Positions 13,168 to 24,494 are shown, numbered from the stretch's first letter. The stretch is DNA of 64,000 nt from Anodontia alba (GCA_964016985.1 OZ024823.1:25012095-25076094), one strand, 5' to 3'. The notes: generated by a model not told the origin, from the letters alone. A program made the numbers and translations.

Positions 13168-13366
13168 TAGCTCCAGATAAGGCACTTTTTTTTTTTAACT
13201 CAAAAGTACTGATAATTTTTTCTTACTTCTCCACGAAAACCTTTGTTGTCACGGGTACTCAGAAGAAGCGCCTCTATGAGGCACTTCTAATGAGTACCCA
13301 CAACTCATGCTTTTATGGAGAAATAGGAAAACTACTATGTGGATACCCCTTCTTATCTGAATCTAT
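13168..13366. repeat. HpC hairpin MITE, copy 3
   Basis: Left end TAGCTCCAGATAAGG, right end TATCTGAATCTATAG, and core GAAGCGCCTCTATGAGGCAC. Confidence 0.85.
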
Positions 13367-13509
13367 AGTGACCTGTTTAAAAAAGCAGACCAAATGGCAA
13401 ACAGTGCAGACTGTGATAAACCTGCTTCTGGACCTGGGTCTTTTGCTTGGGTAAATCAGTCCTAATAATTCTAATGTAAATGGTTTTGGTACCTTCCCGG
13501 TAAACATAT

Positions 13510-13575
13510 AACGTCGTTTCAACGCCGACGCAACGCCGTGACGTTGCGGCGGCGTTGTTTGGACGTTGTGTGTGT
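13510..13575. repeat. ACGTTG/CAACGC-rich palindromic cluster
   Basis: Alternating CAACGCC and GACGTTG words in both orientations. Similar clusters are at 38270, 42849, 48819, 49066, 54623 and 54902. Confidence 0.6.
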
Positions 13576-14000
13576 TGCTAGGTTGAAGGATGCGAAGGTT
13601 AACCATATTACTCGGATACTCTGCCTGGCCTTCTTGACCTTCGGTGTACCTATAAGGGGGAAGCTTGGTTTTCTCACAGCAAGCCCTGTTTTATTATTGT
13701 GAAAGTTTATTATGTTTCAATGAATGTCTGGAGTGAATAGAAAACTGAGAAATCGTATTATATTTCTTTTATTGTTTTTTTTTTTTTTTTTTTTTTCTCA
13801 TACATTTATATATTACTGTTAAGTATCTGTGTAATATGGAACAGAAATGACTAACAAACTAAATTAATTTCTTCCCCTGCTTTATTTCCTTGATGCAACT
13901 TCTTTAGTCCAACCCAGAGGCGCATGACGTTGTATAAACGGCGTGTGCTCGCCGAGAACAGTTGCTATGTTCTGTTTTTTTTAGGTTGTGGTTGCTATTC

Positions 14001-14556
14001 AAGGGGGTTGGATACATGTTCAAGGGAGGCAATCTGACAGTCAAAAATTATTTTACTTCCATTCTGAAAATAGTTCTGCTCTAAGGAGAATATTCTTTAT
14101 CCTTTTAGAGTAGACTTTTTTCCCCGAAGGGACTTGGTGTGCAGAAGAGCAAACAGTAAGTCACAAAAGTTGTCCAACTTGTAAAACAATGCCGGAAATT
14201 GTACCAAGTGTATTAACATCACGAAAACATGCCTATATAATGTTGACCCCCTTTAACCTCACTTTTATATAGTAAAACTGGGGTTTACAGGGGTATACAT
14301 TATTTTTCTTATTTCCGCTCAAAAACATAGATTGTGGGTACGCGTTAGAACCGCTTCGTCGAGGCGGTTCTAGCATAGATTGTGGATACTTGTTAGAACC
14401 GCCTCGTCGAGGCGGTTCTAACGAGTGCCCACAATCTATGTTTTGAGCAGAAATGTGAAAAATATCAGAATTTTTACCTGAAAATTTTCATTTTGTGGTG
14501 GTAAAATTTTCAATATATTTGAATAGGCTTGTTTTCGTAATGCATCCCTTTAACCA
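14001..14556. repeat. HpD element split by HpB
   Basis: HpD runs from GGATACATG to AGTGTATTAA at 14216, and a CATCCCTTTAA-like remnant follows the inserted HpB at 14543. This makes HpB younger than this HpD. Confidence 0.65.
14217..14542. repeat. HpB hairpin MITE, copy 2, with duplicated stem
   Basis: Normal ends, but the central hairpin is preceded by an extra half stem. CATAGATTGTGG occurs twice in the left arm (about 14326 and 14372), so the element is about 45 bp longer than its relatives. Confidence 0.9.
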
Positions 14557-14736
14557 CTTGTGTAAGTGATGTTTTCATTGTTTTGCCAATGATGATGACA
14601 CTTTTTTGTGTTTTTGTTGTATAAGTACATCACTTGGTCGTCTCTTCACCATATTTTGTAAAATGCCACATTTTGTTTCTTATGCAATATTCATAATTAT
14701 TCATAACTGTCCTGTCCTGTTTGAAGTCAGATCAAA

Positions 14737-14951
14737 TAGCTCCAGATAAGAGGGGGTATCCGGAAAATATTTTTTGTAGATCTCCATGAAAACATATGTT
14801 GTGGGTACTCATTAGAAGCTCTTCAGCGAGGCGCTTCTAATGTGCACACAACATGTTTTTTTTGAGCTATAAGAAAAATATAAAAAAAATTTCTGAAAAC
14901 AAAAAAGAAAAAACACACACACACACACACGCACACCTTATATGGAGCTAT
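14737..14951. repeat. HpC hairpin MITE, copy 4, with possible target duplication
   Basis: Ends TAGCTCCAGATAAGAGG and GGAGCTAT. Both flanks carry GTCAGATCA within two bases of the ends, a possible 9 bp target-site duplication. A CA run is at about 14912-14931. Confidence 0.85.
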
Positions 14952-15270
14952 GTCAGATCACACTGAAAAAATCCCCGCACCAGTAGGTCGGGGGTGGGGG
15001 GGGGGGCTCGGATAAGTGGTAACAGCTGTATATATCAGGAAATGGTCAAACTGAGCATAAGCACATGACAAGATTTCAAAATGGGCATTCTATTTTGACT
15101 GATAATTTTTTTGAGTCGACTGGAGATAAGAAATGACCCCTCTCTCCCACCCTGAAATGAGACCTGCTTAGCGTATGCATGTATATCGCATTTTTAACCA
15201 ATCCATCTGTATCATAAGGAAGACATTTTTTATTTTCTAGTCCCAGAAAGCTGCTCATTTCTCAAAGCTG

Positions 15271-15551
15271 TTAAGGGGAATGGATACACTCTCAGGGGAG
15301 GCAACTATGCCAAAATTGTTATCGTCCCTTTCTGAAAAGATGTCTAATCTAAAAGGAAAGAATTTGCTCCCCTAACCCCAAATTTGCTCTCCTTTGGGAG
15401 CAAATTCTTTCCTATTAGAGAGTAAGAGGAGCAAATGCTTTCATTTTAGAGTAGAGGAAAGGGTCCTTGCGCAGGAAAACAAACAGGAAGTCGCAAAAAT
15501 TGTCTCCCTTTTGGAAAATGGTAGAAAATCTAGCAAGTGTATCCAGGCCTT
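15271..15551. repeat. HpD hairpin MITE, copy 3
   Basis: Starts AAGGGGAATGGATACACT and ends AAGTGTATCCAGGCCTT. The central TTTGCTCCCC segment is repeated several times, enlarging the loop. Confidence 0.85.
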
Positions 15552-15703
15552 ATAAACAAGAACATACATCATAATGTACACAGCCTTCGTTACAAAGTCG
15601 AACACATCAACTTGAAATACATTTGTTCAAAGGACGCCATTGAATCTCTTTTGTACAAATATTTCACTATGAATGATTTTCAAGACACAAAAATAAGCAA
15701 TTG

Positions 15704-15920
15704 GTTAACCCTTAAAGCGGCACGCAAAATTTGTAGCAGACGACAGTCTATTTTTTTTTTTTTTTTACAGAAACAAAAAGTCCTGACATTTCATGTGAAT
15801 CGTCTGCCAAGCAGACGATTCACATGAAATGTCAAGACGTTTTGTTTCTTAAAAACTACAAAAAAAAAGTAAAGAATCAAAATTGTCTGCTGCAGTTGTG
15901 ATTAGTGCTTTAAGGGTTAA
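15704..15920. repeat. HpH hairpin MITE, intact reference copy
   Basis: Ends TTAACCCTTAAAGCG and GCTTTAAGGGTTAA. Centre ATTTCATGTGAATCGTCTGC and its complement. Related to HpG by the CAGACGAC motif, but with different ends and centre. Confidence 0.9.
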
Positions 15921-16107
15921 CATTCAGCACAAGGTTCAAGGGGACAATAATTACATGGTACAGGTTGATTTATTTGTAAGCACGACTTAACTTAATCAAG
16001 GTGAGTTCAAATGTTTCAAGAAGAGTGAGTCAGTGAACAAAACTATACACAGGTGAGACCAAAATATTGTGATATTTCAGTAATACTTTTGATTGATCCT
16101 AGCATAA

Positions 16108-16291
16108 AAGCCTAAAGCAAAATTGTAACAGAAGACATTCCTTTTTTTTTTTTTTTTTTTTTTAAATTATTTTTCTGAACAAAATAGCAGCCGATTCACA
16201 TGAAATGATAAGTATTATTTTCTCTGAAAACTAGTGATTAAAAAGCTAGAATGTCATCTGTTACAGTTTTGCTTATCGCTTTAAGAGTTAA
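16108..16291. repeat. HpH element, copy with partly lost centre
   Basis: Left GTAACAGAAGACATTCC and right AATGTCATCTGTTACAG are inverted. Only one GATTCACATGAAATGA is kept. Confidence 0.7.
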
Positions 16292-16320
16292 TTTAGACAA
16301 AAAAAAAACAAAAACAAAAT

Positions 16321-16323
<3 letters not shown>

Positions 16324-16369
<46 letters not shown>
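16324..16369. repeat. (CA)n microsatellite
   Basis: About 22 CA units. Confidence 0.95.
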
Positions 16370-16372
<3 letters not shown>

Positions 16373-16636
16373 AACAAAAAACAGGCGGACTCAATAAGTC
16401 TCCTGTTCCTCAGAACAGTGCAGTGAACTCCAGCCAAGTCTATGCAGCCTCACATTCTGATCTGAAATGCACAAAGTATTTAATTTATTGTAATAAATTT
16501 CATAGCAAGCACATATTATCATATGCAAACCACGAGGCCCACAGACAAGCCTCCGTAGTCACTTGCACATCCTCAGAAGCGGTTTTGTTCGCATGCAAAT
16601 ATCGGTTGCTCGTTTAACCTTGTCTGTAATAACTAA

Positions 16637-16890
16637 CTGGATAAATGGATACACGTCCAAGGAAAATAACTCTGACATGGAAATATTTGTTTTCCTTTTC
16701 ATTGGGGGCTACTCTTAATGGCTTAAAGAATGAATTTGCTGTCCCAGAGAAAAAGTCTTTCCTTTAAGAGTAGTTCCATTTTTTTCTCTTTTTTTTTTCT
16801 GTTGGGGACGAGGAGTAGGGAGGCAAATTCCCCGAAACCTTGTCTCCCTTTGCAAATTGGTGGCAAAATATTTCGAATGTATCCATTTAT
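16637..16890. repeat. HpD element, copy 4
   Basis: GGATAAATGGATACACG on the left and AATGTATCCATTTAT on the right. Stem CTTTCCTTTAAGAGTAG. Confidence 0.75.
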
Positions 16891-16969
16891 TTTACAAAGA
16901 CACAGATCAGACTCTTTGCTTTCCTAATAATGACACCTAGTACAGATGCAATACACTGAATTTTCTTAT

Positions 16970-17148
16970 CAAGGCAAATAGATACACTATGTCAGAATTG
17001 CTTTTGTCTTCCTTCTGAAAAGAGCAATTCTTTCTTTGTAGAGTAGATCTCTTTTCGGAAGAGGCATGATTTGTAGAAAGGCGAAGAGGAAACCACAAAA
17101 GTTGTCTCCCTTTTGAAAAATTTACCAAATGTATCCAATCCTCTTTAG
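16970..17148. repeat. HpD element, copy 5
   Basis: AGATACACTATGTCAGAATTG on the left in degraded form; right end AAATGTATCCAATCC. It lies only 80 bases after copy 4 in the same orientation. Confidence 0.75.
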
Positions 17149-17594
17149 GCCTAAAATAAAAAGTGTTTCATGTTACCCGGCCGTGCCTAATTTTTCACCA
17201 CCGACCCTGAACTTTTTTAAGGACTTTGTGGGGATTTCCCCGATCGGCCATATTATTTTCCTGTTAACCTCATATAAAAACTTTTAACAAAATAAAAATA
17301 TTTTCCGAACTACCGTCCCTATTTTAAAATTCCATGTAACCTGAAACACACATTTTTTTTTTTTTTGCCCTAGCATTCAGCTTAAAAAATTACATAGGCA
17401 GTATTTGGTTTTTACCTTTATTTGTTAAAAGCGATGGAAAACTGTGTTAAATATTAGCTGATATTTGTTATATTGTGTAAAATGAAATGTTATTTCTATT
17501 ACATAGACCAAAACATACATAGCCTTCGAAAAAAAAAGTGCAGAAACTGCTGAGACAGGCTCATAATCTGATTATCTAAAGTGCTTACAAATCT
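17149..17594. other. no gene or repeat recognised
   Basis: AT-rich sequence with a T tract (about 17352-17366). Confidence 0.3.
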
Positions 17595-17821
17595 GGACCC
17601 AGTTGTTCAAAGCATCGTTAGCTTAACGAGCTTGTTAGCGGTAAAAATGTTAACTGTTCTAATAAGAATAATATCTAACTCACAGGTATTTTTGCTGAAG
17701 AAATGTGATGCAAAAGCTACTCACATTTTTCAGCAAAAATATTAGCCTGTTTGCCATATTTAACGATAAGTTTTAACGATACGTTAACTAACGACATCGT
17801 TAGTTTTGAACAACTGGGCCC
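17595..17821. repeat. HpA hairpin MITE, copy 2
   Basis: GGACCCAGTTGTTCAAAGC and TTGAACAACTGGGCC ends. The inner AATGTGATGCAAAAGCTACTC stem is imperfect. Confidence 0.85.
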
Positions 17822-17861
17822 TTTTTGATAAGTTTTAGTTTCAGCCAAAACGTATTGATGT

Positions 17862-18128
17862 GTTATTTTATTTCTCCATGAAAACATAAGATGTGGTACT
17901 CATTAGACGGGGATTGAAAACACCCCGTTGTTTTATCGCCATATTTTTACAGGAGGCAAATTTTGTGCCTTCCTGTTTGGCTATGTTGCACAGCAAGTTA
18001 CCTTCTGGAAAGGACTCGACTTTAAAACGTTGGGGAGCAAATTCTTTTTTTAGGGATCCCCTTTTCAGAAGAATGACAGACAATTTTGTTAGTTACCCCC
18101 TTACCCACCCCACCCCCTGAAAGTATAC
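17862..18128. repeat. HpC left half joined to an HpD element
   Basis: 17862-17907 is the HpC left arm (TTCTCCATGAAAACATAAGA), broken at CTCATTAG. HpD-like sequence follows from about 17950 (GGAGGCAAATTTTGTG) to 18128. Confidence 0.6.
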
Positions 18129-18191
18129 AAGTAACATTATAACTAAACATCATCAACTTTTCCTGTAGTTGTGTTCAATAAAAAGATTCCA

Positions 18192-18437
18192 GAGCCCAGT
18201 TGTTCAAAGCGTCGTTAGCTTAACGAGCTCGTTAAGCGTCATTTCGTTAACTGTTTTAACGGATTCAATATACAATATTCTGATATTTTTTGCTGAAAAA
18301 ATGTGAGTAGCTTGCAAAAGCTACTCACATTTTTTCAGCAAAAAATTTCAGCATATTTGCGTTTCACTCAACAATCTAAATGTAAATTTTAACGAATTGT
18401 TAACTAACGACATGGTGAGTTTCAAACAACTGGGCCC
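18192..18437. repeat. HpA hairpin MITE, copy 3
   Basis: Complete. Inner stem AAAATGTGAGTAGCTTGCAA and its complement are centred near 18310. Confidence 0.9.
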
Positions 18438-18583
18438 AACTCTCATGAAAACGTGACAGTAGATTATGTTTAATCTAAAACACTGTATAAATAGTTGATT
18501 GTTTATTAAAGATTTACTGAATCTAATTAACTGTTTTTCTCATAAGTATGTATTTGTTCAACAGTATTTCAGAGATAATTTCA

Positions 18584-18757
18584 ACTGGGGTTTACAGGGG
18601 TATACATTATTTTTCTTACTTCTCGCAGAGGCGGTTCTAACGAGTACCCACAATCTATGTTTTGAGCAGAAATATGAAAAATATTTGATTTTTTTTTATC
18701 TGAAAATTTGCGAGTTTTTGGTTGTAAAAAAATTTGAATAGGCATGTTTTCGTAATG
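18584..18757. repeat. HpB element, truncated
   Basis: The first third and the left stem arm are missing. The right arm (GAGGCGGTTCTAACGAGTAC) and right end AGGCATGTTTTCGTAATG are intact. Confidence 0.8.
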
Positions 18758-18774
18758 TAATTAATTCTCTACCA

Positions 18775-18966
18775 GAGGGCTTGTTAAGTAAGAGTATTTG
18801 GCGATAATTCTAGGATAGTTTTTCTCATTTCTCGATAAAAGCGTATCTCATGGGTTCTCCTTAACGGCGCCTAGTGAGAACCCACACCATGTTATTTATT
18901 ATTATTATTATTGAGAACTAGAGAAAATAATCCCAGATATAAAATACTCTTCCTTAACAAGTCCTC
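18775..18966. repeat. HpC-variant (HpC') element, copy 2
   Basis: Ends GAGGGCTTGTTAAG and CTTAACAAGTCCTC. The core is much diverged (TTAACGGCGCCTAGTGAG). An ATT run lies in the right arm. Confidence 0.75.
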
Positions 18967-19174
18967 TGTTAATAGTACTAAGATTGGGATGAACTGTTAC
19001 ATTTCTATAATTGTTGAAATTCCTGCATCAAGACACAGACACAGAGCTGCCCCTCCTTCCACCACTCTCTTCCACTAACCAAAGTACCCGCAAAAGTCTG
19101 TTCATTGTTCATCTATACGGATTGCCCATTTGTAAGGTAAAAACATAGCTGCAGATAAGAGGTGTTATCCACAT

Positions 19175-19450
19175 CATCACGAAAACATGCCTATATAATT
19201 TTGACCCCCTTAAACCCCACTTTTATATAGTAAAACGTTTGTAGGGGTATACATTATTTTTCTTATTTCCGATCAAAAACATAGATTGTGGGTACCCGTT
19301 AGAACCGCCTCGTCGAGGCGGTTCTAACGAGTACCCACAATCTATATTTTGAGCAGAAATATTAAAAATATTAGAATTTTTTTCTCTGAAAATTTTCATT
19401 TTTTGGTGGTAAAATCTTCAGTATATTTGAATAGGCATGTTTTCGTAATG
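19175..19450. repeat. HpB hairpin MITE, copy nested in HpC
   Basis: Complete, with CATCACGAAAACATGCC and GGCATGTTTTCGTAATG ends and a perfect GAACCGCCTCGTCGAGGCGG centre. Confidence 0.95.
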
Positions 19451-19568
19451 TAATATTTTCTTGTCTCTTCACGAAAACGTATGTTATGGGTATTCATTAG
19501 AAGCGCCTCGGCGAGGCACCTCTAGTGAGTACTCACACCATATGTTTTGTGGAGAAATAAGAGAAATA

Positions 19569-19902
19569 CAGTCGACTCTCGTTATCTCGAATTCCAAGCG
19601 ACTCTCTGAAATACTTCGAGATATCCGTACTTCGACATATCAGATTTGCAGAATTGAGTAAAAGCTAATTCGATTAACCACATTTAACAAATATATGTGT
19701 AAATTGGACATTTTAAGTTAGAGATATATTGAAAATATTGTGGAAAAGAGGAGAAATTGCTCATTAGGAGCAAATTCTCCTCTTTTCCACTGTATTTTTT
19801 TTACATGTTGTTAGATTGTCATGTTTAGGCAGGGAACAGATTTTCACTTCGAGATAAGCGGTTATTCGAGATAAGCGAGTTCGAGATACCGTGAGTCAAC
19901 TG
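19569..19902. mobile_element. pogo-like MITE (TcE), copy 1, nested in HpC
   Basis: Inverted ends begin CAGTCGACTCTCG and finish GTGAGTCAACTG, with TA on both sides (19567-19568 and 19903-19904). TA duplication with CAGT ends is typical of Tc1/mariner/pogo elements. There is no transposase frame. The inner hairpin is GGAAAAGAGGAGAAATTGCT. Confidence 0.85.
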
Positions 19903-19949
19903 TATTTGTACTTTTTGATTAAAAAAAATGTCTTTATCTGGAGCTATTT

Positions 19950-20729
19950 AAGAATCTTGAACAAGTTTCTTGTTGCAGCTCATTCTAGGCCTGTTTCATG
20001 CATGCACATCATTGTTTAGTTTTCCATTGATTGAGGTACATTGTGCAAAACCAATGTTCACACTGGGGAATCATTTAATTTAAATGATAGTGTTCACGCA
20101 GTATTTTGCTGAATTTCGGACAAGACTGGTTAGTAAATTGTGTATATTTTGCAAAATCCTGAACGGATTTGTACGCTGTAAAAGCGCAACCATGCGTAAA
20201 ATAATAAAATAAAATAACAAATATACTATCTTGATAATAACCTCGAACAACCTTGGTAATATTGAATGTTGTCATTATAGGGCTCACAGGGAACAATCTT
20301 TGCTCGGAGTAATATTTAAAACGGCACCATAGCCAAAAATAACACAACTCTTTGATTTTATGGGTTGTCGACACTGTACCACAGACTCATCCGTTAGGTA
20401 ATAGGCAGACTGTGAACAACTCTTTACCGGAAGTGACGTGACAATATTGCGTGTACACTGTCATACAACCCCCGCGTTCCTTTACCACGAATTTTACTTG
20501 TATCCCATATTCTGTCAGCCTGGAAATTTAGGGGCAGACTGGTGTTGACAAAATTATGAGCAACGGGTTTTCCACAATGTGTCAGTTTTATTTGTGTATG
20601 ATGTATGAGTAAAGTCGCACCAGGACGTGTTTTGTTTTTTATTTATGAATAAAAGACAACAAATACAAAGAAATCGGGTAGTTCTTGGTTCTTTACTCCC
20701 TGTGCCCCATACTGATTATGGCAAACTGT
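19950..20729. other. no gene seen
   Basis: A minus-strand frame (20075-20374) of 99 codons has no domain resemblance. No repeat is recognised. Confidence 0.3.
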
Positions 20730-21190
20730 GTGGATACACCATCAAGGCGAAACACTTTCACATAGAAATATTTGCCTCCCTCCTTTTTGGGGGCTAATTT
20801 AAGGAAAAAAATTGTCATCACGAAAACATGCCTATATAATGTTGACCCCCTTAAACCCCAGTTTTATATAGTAAAAGTGGGGTTTACAGGGGTATATATT
20901 ATTTTTCTTATTTCTGCTCAAAACATAGATTGTGGGTACTCGTTAGAACCGCCTCGGGAGGCGGTTCTATCGAGTACCCACAATCTGTGTTTTTGAGCAG
21001 AAATAAGAAAAATATCAGAATTTTATCTGAAAATTTTCATTTTTTTTTGGTGGTAAAATTTTCAGTATATTTGAATAGGCATGTTTTCGTAATGTTTTCT
21101 ATTGGAACAAAGTCTTTCCTTTAATCATAGCTGACCCCTTTTGTTAAAAAAAGAGATCAGATACTTGGGAGACAAAAGTTGCGTAAACAC
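20730..21190. repeat. HpD element split by HpB
   Basis: HpD left part GGATACACCATCAAGG to 20815, HpD right part (AAAGTCTTTCCTTTAAT onward) from 21095 to about 21190. Confidence 0.7.
20816..21094. repeat. HpB hairpin MITE, copy nested in HpD
   Basis: Complete ends and centre. The loop is shortened to CCGCCTCGGGAGGCGG. Confidence 0.95.
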
Positions 21191-21418
21191 TTAAATACCA
21201 CTCTCAGGGCTAATTCAGTAGAAGTAAAATTGAACGGCAAATTCAGCAGACGAAAAATTAATGACATTTCTCATATTTTACCCAGAAAACAGGATTTGGC
21301 ATTTTATGCAAATTATCTCGCATGAATTTTCAAATCCTGTTTTCTAGGAAAAATAAAAAAAAAAATATTTCAGTAAGTCGTCTGCTGGAATTTTTACCCA
21401 GAGTACTAATGCTTTAAT
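21191..21418. repeat. HpG element, copy 5
   Basis: AATTCAGCAGACGAAAAATT on the left, AAGTCGTCTGCTGGAATTTT on the right. Confidence 0.75.
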
Positions 21419-22178
21419 GCCATGCGTAAATTCTCAACAGACAGATCTTACTGTATAGTTCGCAGTAAAATACTTTTATTCTTTGTAGCCAGATATTTCC
21501 CTGAAACAAGATAACCAAAATCATAATTTCCATGTTCCGAGAGTTAAGTTTACTGTTTATTGACCAGCGCAAACTCCTGTCAAGCATTACACACGGCATA
21601 TTATTCATTCATCTCTTTACGACAAATTACAAATAGAAACAATTATAGCATGTAGTGAATTAAATCAATGCATCAGTAATGAATCTAATCACCCCTTAAC
21701 CGACCTAGACTTTGTAAATAGATTCAGTCTTTGGACGACTGCCCATAAAAACATTCAGTGTTTTTACAGCGAACTTACCTGACAAAGTTTTACACTTTTA
21801 GCTCATGGTTGCAAGGGATAACCTAGAGCTTCTGACACTCTAATCTCGCCCTACACTTCATGGCATTACGTTTAAATGGGCGTAGACAATCACAGAGTTA
21901 GCCATTGCTCCGGAAGTTCTTTATGAACGGTCATAAAACGATCCAATATTATAACCAAGTATTACTTTAACAAAAAAATAACAAAAAAACTGCTCAACAT
22001 TATAAGCGTAGACCAAGCTTTTTGCGAAAGGTAATACTTGTTATAATCGTACTCATTTGTTTGTAGACAAATAACTTAAACCGCGCCATTTGAAAAGGTG
22101 TCATCGGAGCTCTAGATAGAATAAATGGTTTAATGTTGTAATGCTGCTCATCGTTTTGAGATGGTATTCAGCTACTAG
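21419..22178. other. no gene or repeat recognised
   Basis: AT-rich unique-looking DNA. Confidence 0.3.
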
Positions 22179-22378
22179 TAGACTGGCTCCAGTCACTAAA
22201 TATTTATTCCTATACTCCTATTTGATCCAGTAAAATAACAAAATACTATCATGACTATAAAGGCTGGTCACTAGTGACCAGCCTTTATGGTCATGATATT
22301 ATTTTGGTTTTATGTTGGTGCATTATCAACCACGATTATTTGAATAAATTTTAGTCACCTGAGACTGGAGCCGGTCTA
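22179..22378. repeat. HpF hairpin MITE, copy 3
   Basis: TAGACTGGCTCCAGTC and GACTGGAGCCGGTCTA ends. Centre GGCTGGTCACTAGTGACCAG. Confidence 0.9.
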
Positions 22379-22450
22379 AGCTACCTGAGACAGAACTGTT
22401 TTAACCTCGGTATCTTTGCCATCGTGCATACCCGTATTATTTATTATTGA

Positions 22451-22610
22451 CATGGGAGGCAACTATTGTGGCTTCCTGTTTGCCTTCCTGTACACCTACC
22501 CATTTCTGAAAAATAAAAAAGTCTGCTCTATTCTACTTCCAGACGGTACAAATTCTTTCCTTATTGAGTACGTGTGACACTTTTGACAGTGTGCCTCCCT
22601 TAATAGTCTA
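22451..22610. repeat. HpD element, degraded
   Basis: GGGAGGCAACTATTGTG and AATTCTTTCCTTATTGAGTA are recognisable; the stem is incomplete. Confidence 0.5.
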
Positions 22611-22811
22611 AATTATTCCATCCGCATTATGATGTACAAAATGATTCTACTTGGTCAGACCATATAAATCGGGTTCGGTTATATACAGCTCGCTTTTTAT
22701 AACTCTAAGTTTATCAATGTTGTCTAGGCAAAGTACGCATATCCAGATCATGTTGCGCATTCTGCGCATGCGCATTCTGGTCGGAGCATGCTCAGTTTGC
22801 GTATACCGTCA

Positions 22812-23050
22812 GGTTAATGGATACGTTTGGTTGAAGTTGCGCCATGTTTTACAAGGGAGACGACTTTTGTGATATCCTGTTTGGATTCCTACACATCGAC
22901 CCCCTTCTGAAAAGAGGTCTACTCTGAAAGGTAAGAATTTGCTCCTAAGGGGAGCAAATTCTTTCCTTCTAGGGTAGACCCTTTTTGAGAAGCGAGGCAA
23001 AACTATTTTAATAGAGTTTCATTCCATTAAAGGGTATCTGTTCACATTAA
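22812..23050. repeat. HpD hairpin MITE, copy 8
   Basis: Strong stem AAGAATTTGCTCCTAAGGGG with its complement. Ends GGATACG and GGGTATCTG. Confidence 0.8.
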
Positions 23051-24160
23051 GACAGTTTCATCTTTAGGGAGCTCACTAAATTCGTTGTCACGAAAAGTTT
23101 ATGATTATGATTATTATTTTTTATTTGTCTGACAACAGAAATGTACTTCTTCCAGAAAGAGACGTTAAGCATGCATTTTGTTTAATTGCCTCTTTCGTAA
23201 CGTTAATAGCAACTGCGCAGAGCATAAAAGTTAATTGTGGCAAAAATGTAAAGATTTAATATTTCATCCAGGGTGGTAAGGCTATAAAACATTCGTGCCA
23301 TAAAGTCTGAACGCATAAAAATTAAGATGTACCGATTTTATCACAATTTGCTGGTTTGATGTTTGGTTTTTCAATTGTAATTTGCCTGCTGCTTGACAAA
23401 ATAATCCGCTTCATATGAAATGGATTTTTTGAGCATTTATGAGCATCGCAGATCAGATCAGACTATGCACCCAATATTATCTGTTCACTGTCTTTTTAAT
23501 TCGCTGTTCACTATTCACGTCTGTCCCTTGTCGGTCGTTAGGGTACCACTCATCTGACGTGTCTAGAGCAATTTTAAACCTTGCTTTACCTTGGGAGTTC
23601 ATTCCTCTCACAACTACACTATGGTTTGCTCTGGCCTTGAGCACGTGACCGTTGAGGTAATATCATGAAGCGCTTCCACTCTGACCGTTGACTTCATCTA
23701 GGTCTAGGAAGACTTGTGGGCGGTATCTTGTAATCACATCTGATTACCCTACAGAATTTCTCTTCTTTGTGGACTGCCTACCATAGCTTAGAACTTCCCC
23801 TGCCCCTGCAGGACAACCAGCTAGTTTTGTGGGGTTTGGTCCCACGGCCCTTTGGATCTTCTCCTACAGCGGATTAGAAGCCCAGGACCCTACCATCAGG
23901 AGATCCCCTGTATAAAGGATAAGCTATGAGACAAAAGAACTTACAAACAACAAATAAAAAGCAATAGCTATATTCTCATTTGTGCTGGATTATTGTATAT
24001 CAACAAATCAACCTATTTACATTAGATAAAAAATACCTGCGCTTCCAGCAACAGAACAAAAGAACGCCTCCACTAAAAAGATACCTTGCTGCATACACAA
24101 AACTGTCTGCGCAGCTGCCAGCTCGGGGTCTAGGACCTTCGTAGAATATATTGGGCAAGG
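23051..24160. other. no gene seen; less AT-rich block at 23500-23910
   Basis: The 23500-23910 stretch is visibly richer in C and G than its surroundings and matches none of the window's repeat families. It has no long frame. It could be a remnant of an unrelated element. Confidence 0.3.
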
Positions 24161-24256
24161 TTGAGAAATTTGTATGGGAAATGAACAGACTATGATCAGA
24201 CTGCTCATCTGAGCAGTCGGATCATAGTCTATTTATTTCCCATACAAAGTTTGAGA
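24161..24256. repeat. isolated hairpin
   Basis: Arms GTATGGGAAATGAACAGACT and its complement (one short mismatch run), closing on CAGACTGCTCATCTGAGCAG. Confidence 0.8.
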
Positions 24257-24494
24257 GCCATCGTACTTGGTATATGCGAAAAATTACCTTCTTGGCTATC
24301 GCGGCACAGATCATTATTGGATTAAAAATCGGAAACCCATTATCAATAATTTACAAGGGTAAAATTAATTAAAATTAAAGTACATTGTGCTGTTTCACTA
24401 ACCTGCCTCTGAACCGGAACGCGTGAAGAAGCAAGGGAGAAGGGCGGTGATAACTTGATGGCTGTGATGATGAAATTGTCACTTGATGTGATAA

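Larger units (their letters stand above)
19147..19949. repeat. HpC element hosting two nested insertions
   Basis: HpC left end AGCTGCAGATAAGAGGTG (19148), HpC centre (19451-19567) and HpC right end TATCTGGAGCTAT (about 19937-19949) are separated by an HpB and a pogo-like element. Removing both restores one ordinary HpC of about 190 bp. Confidence 0.8.
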
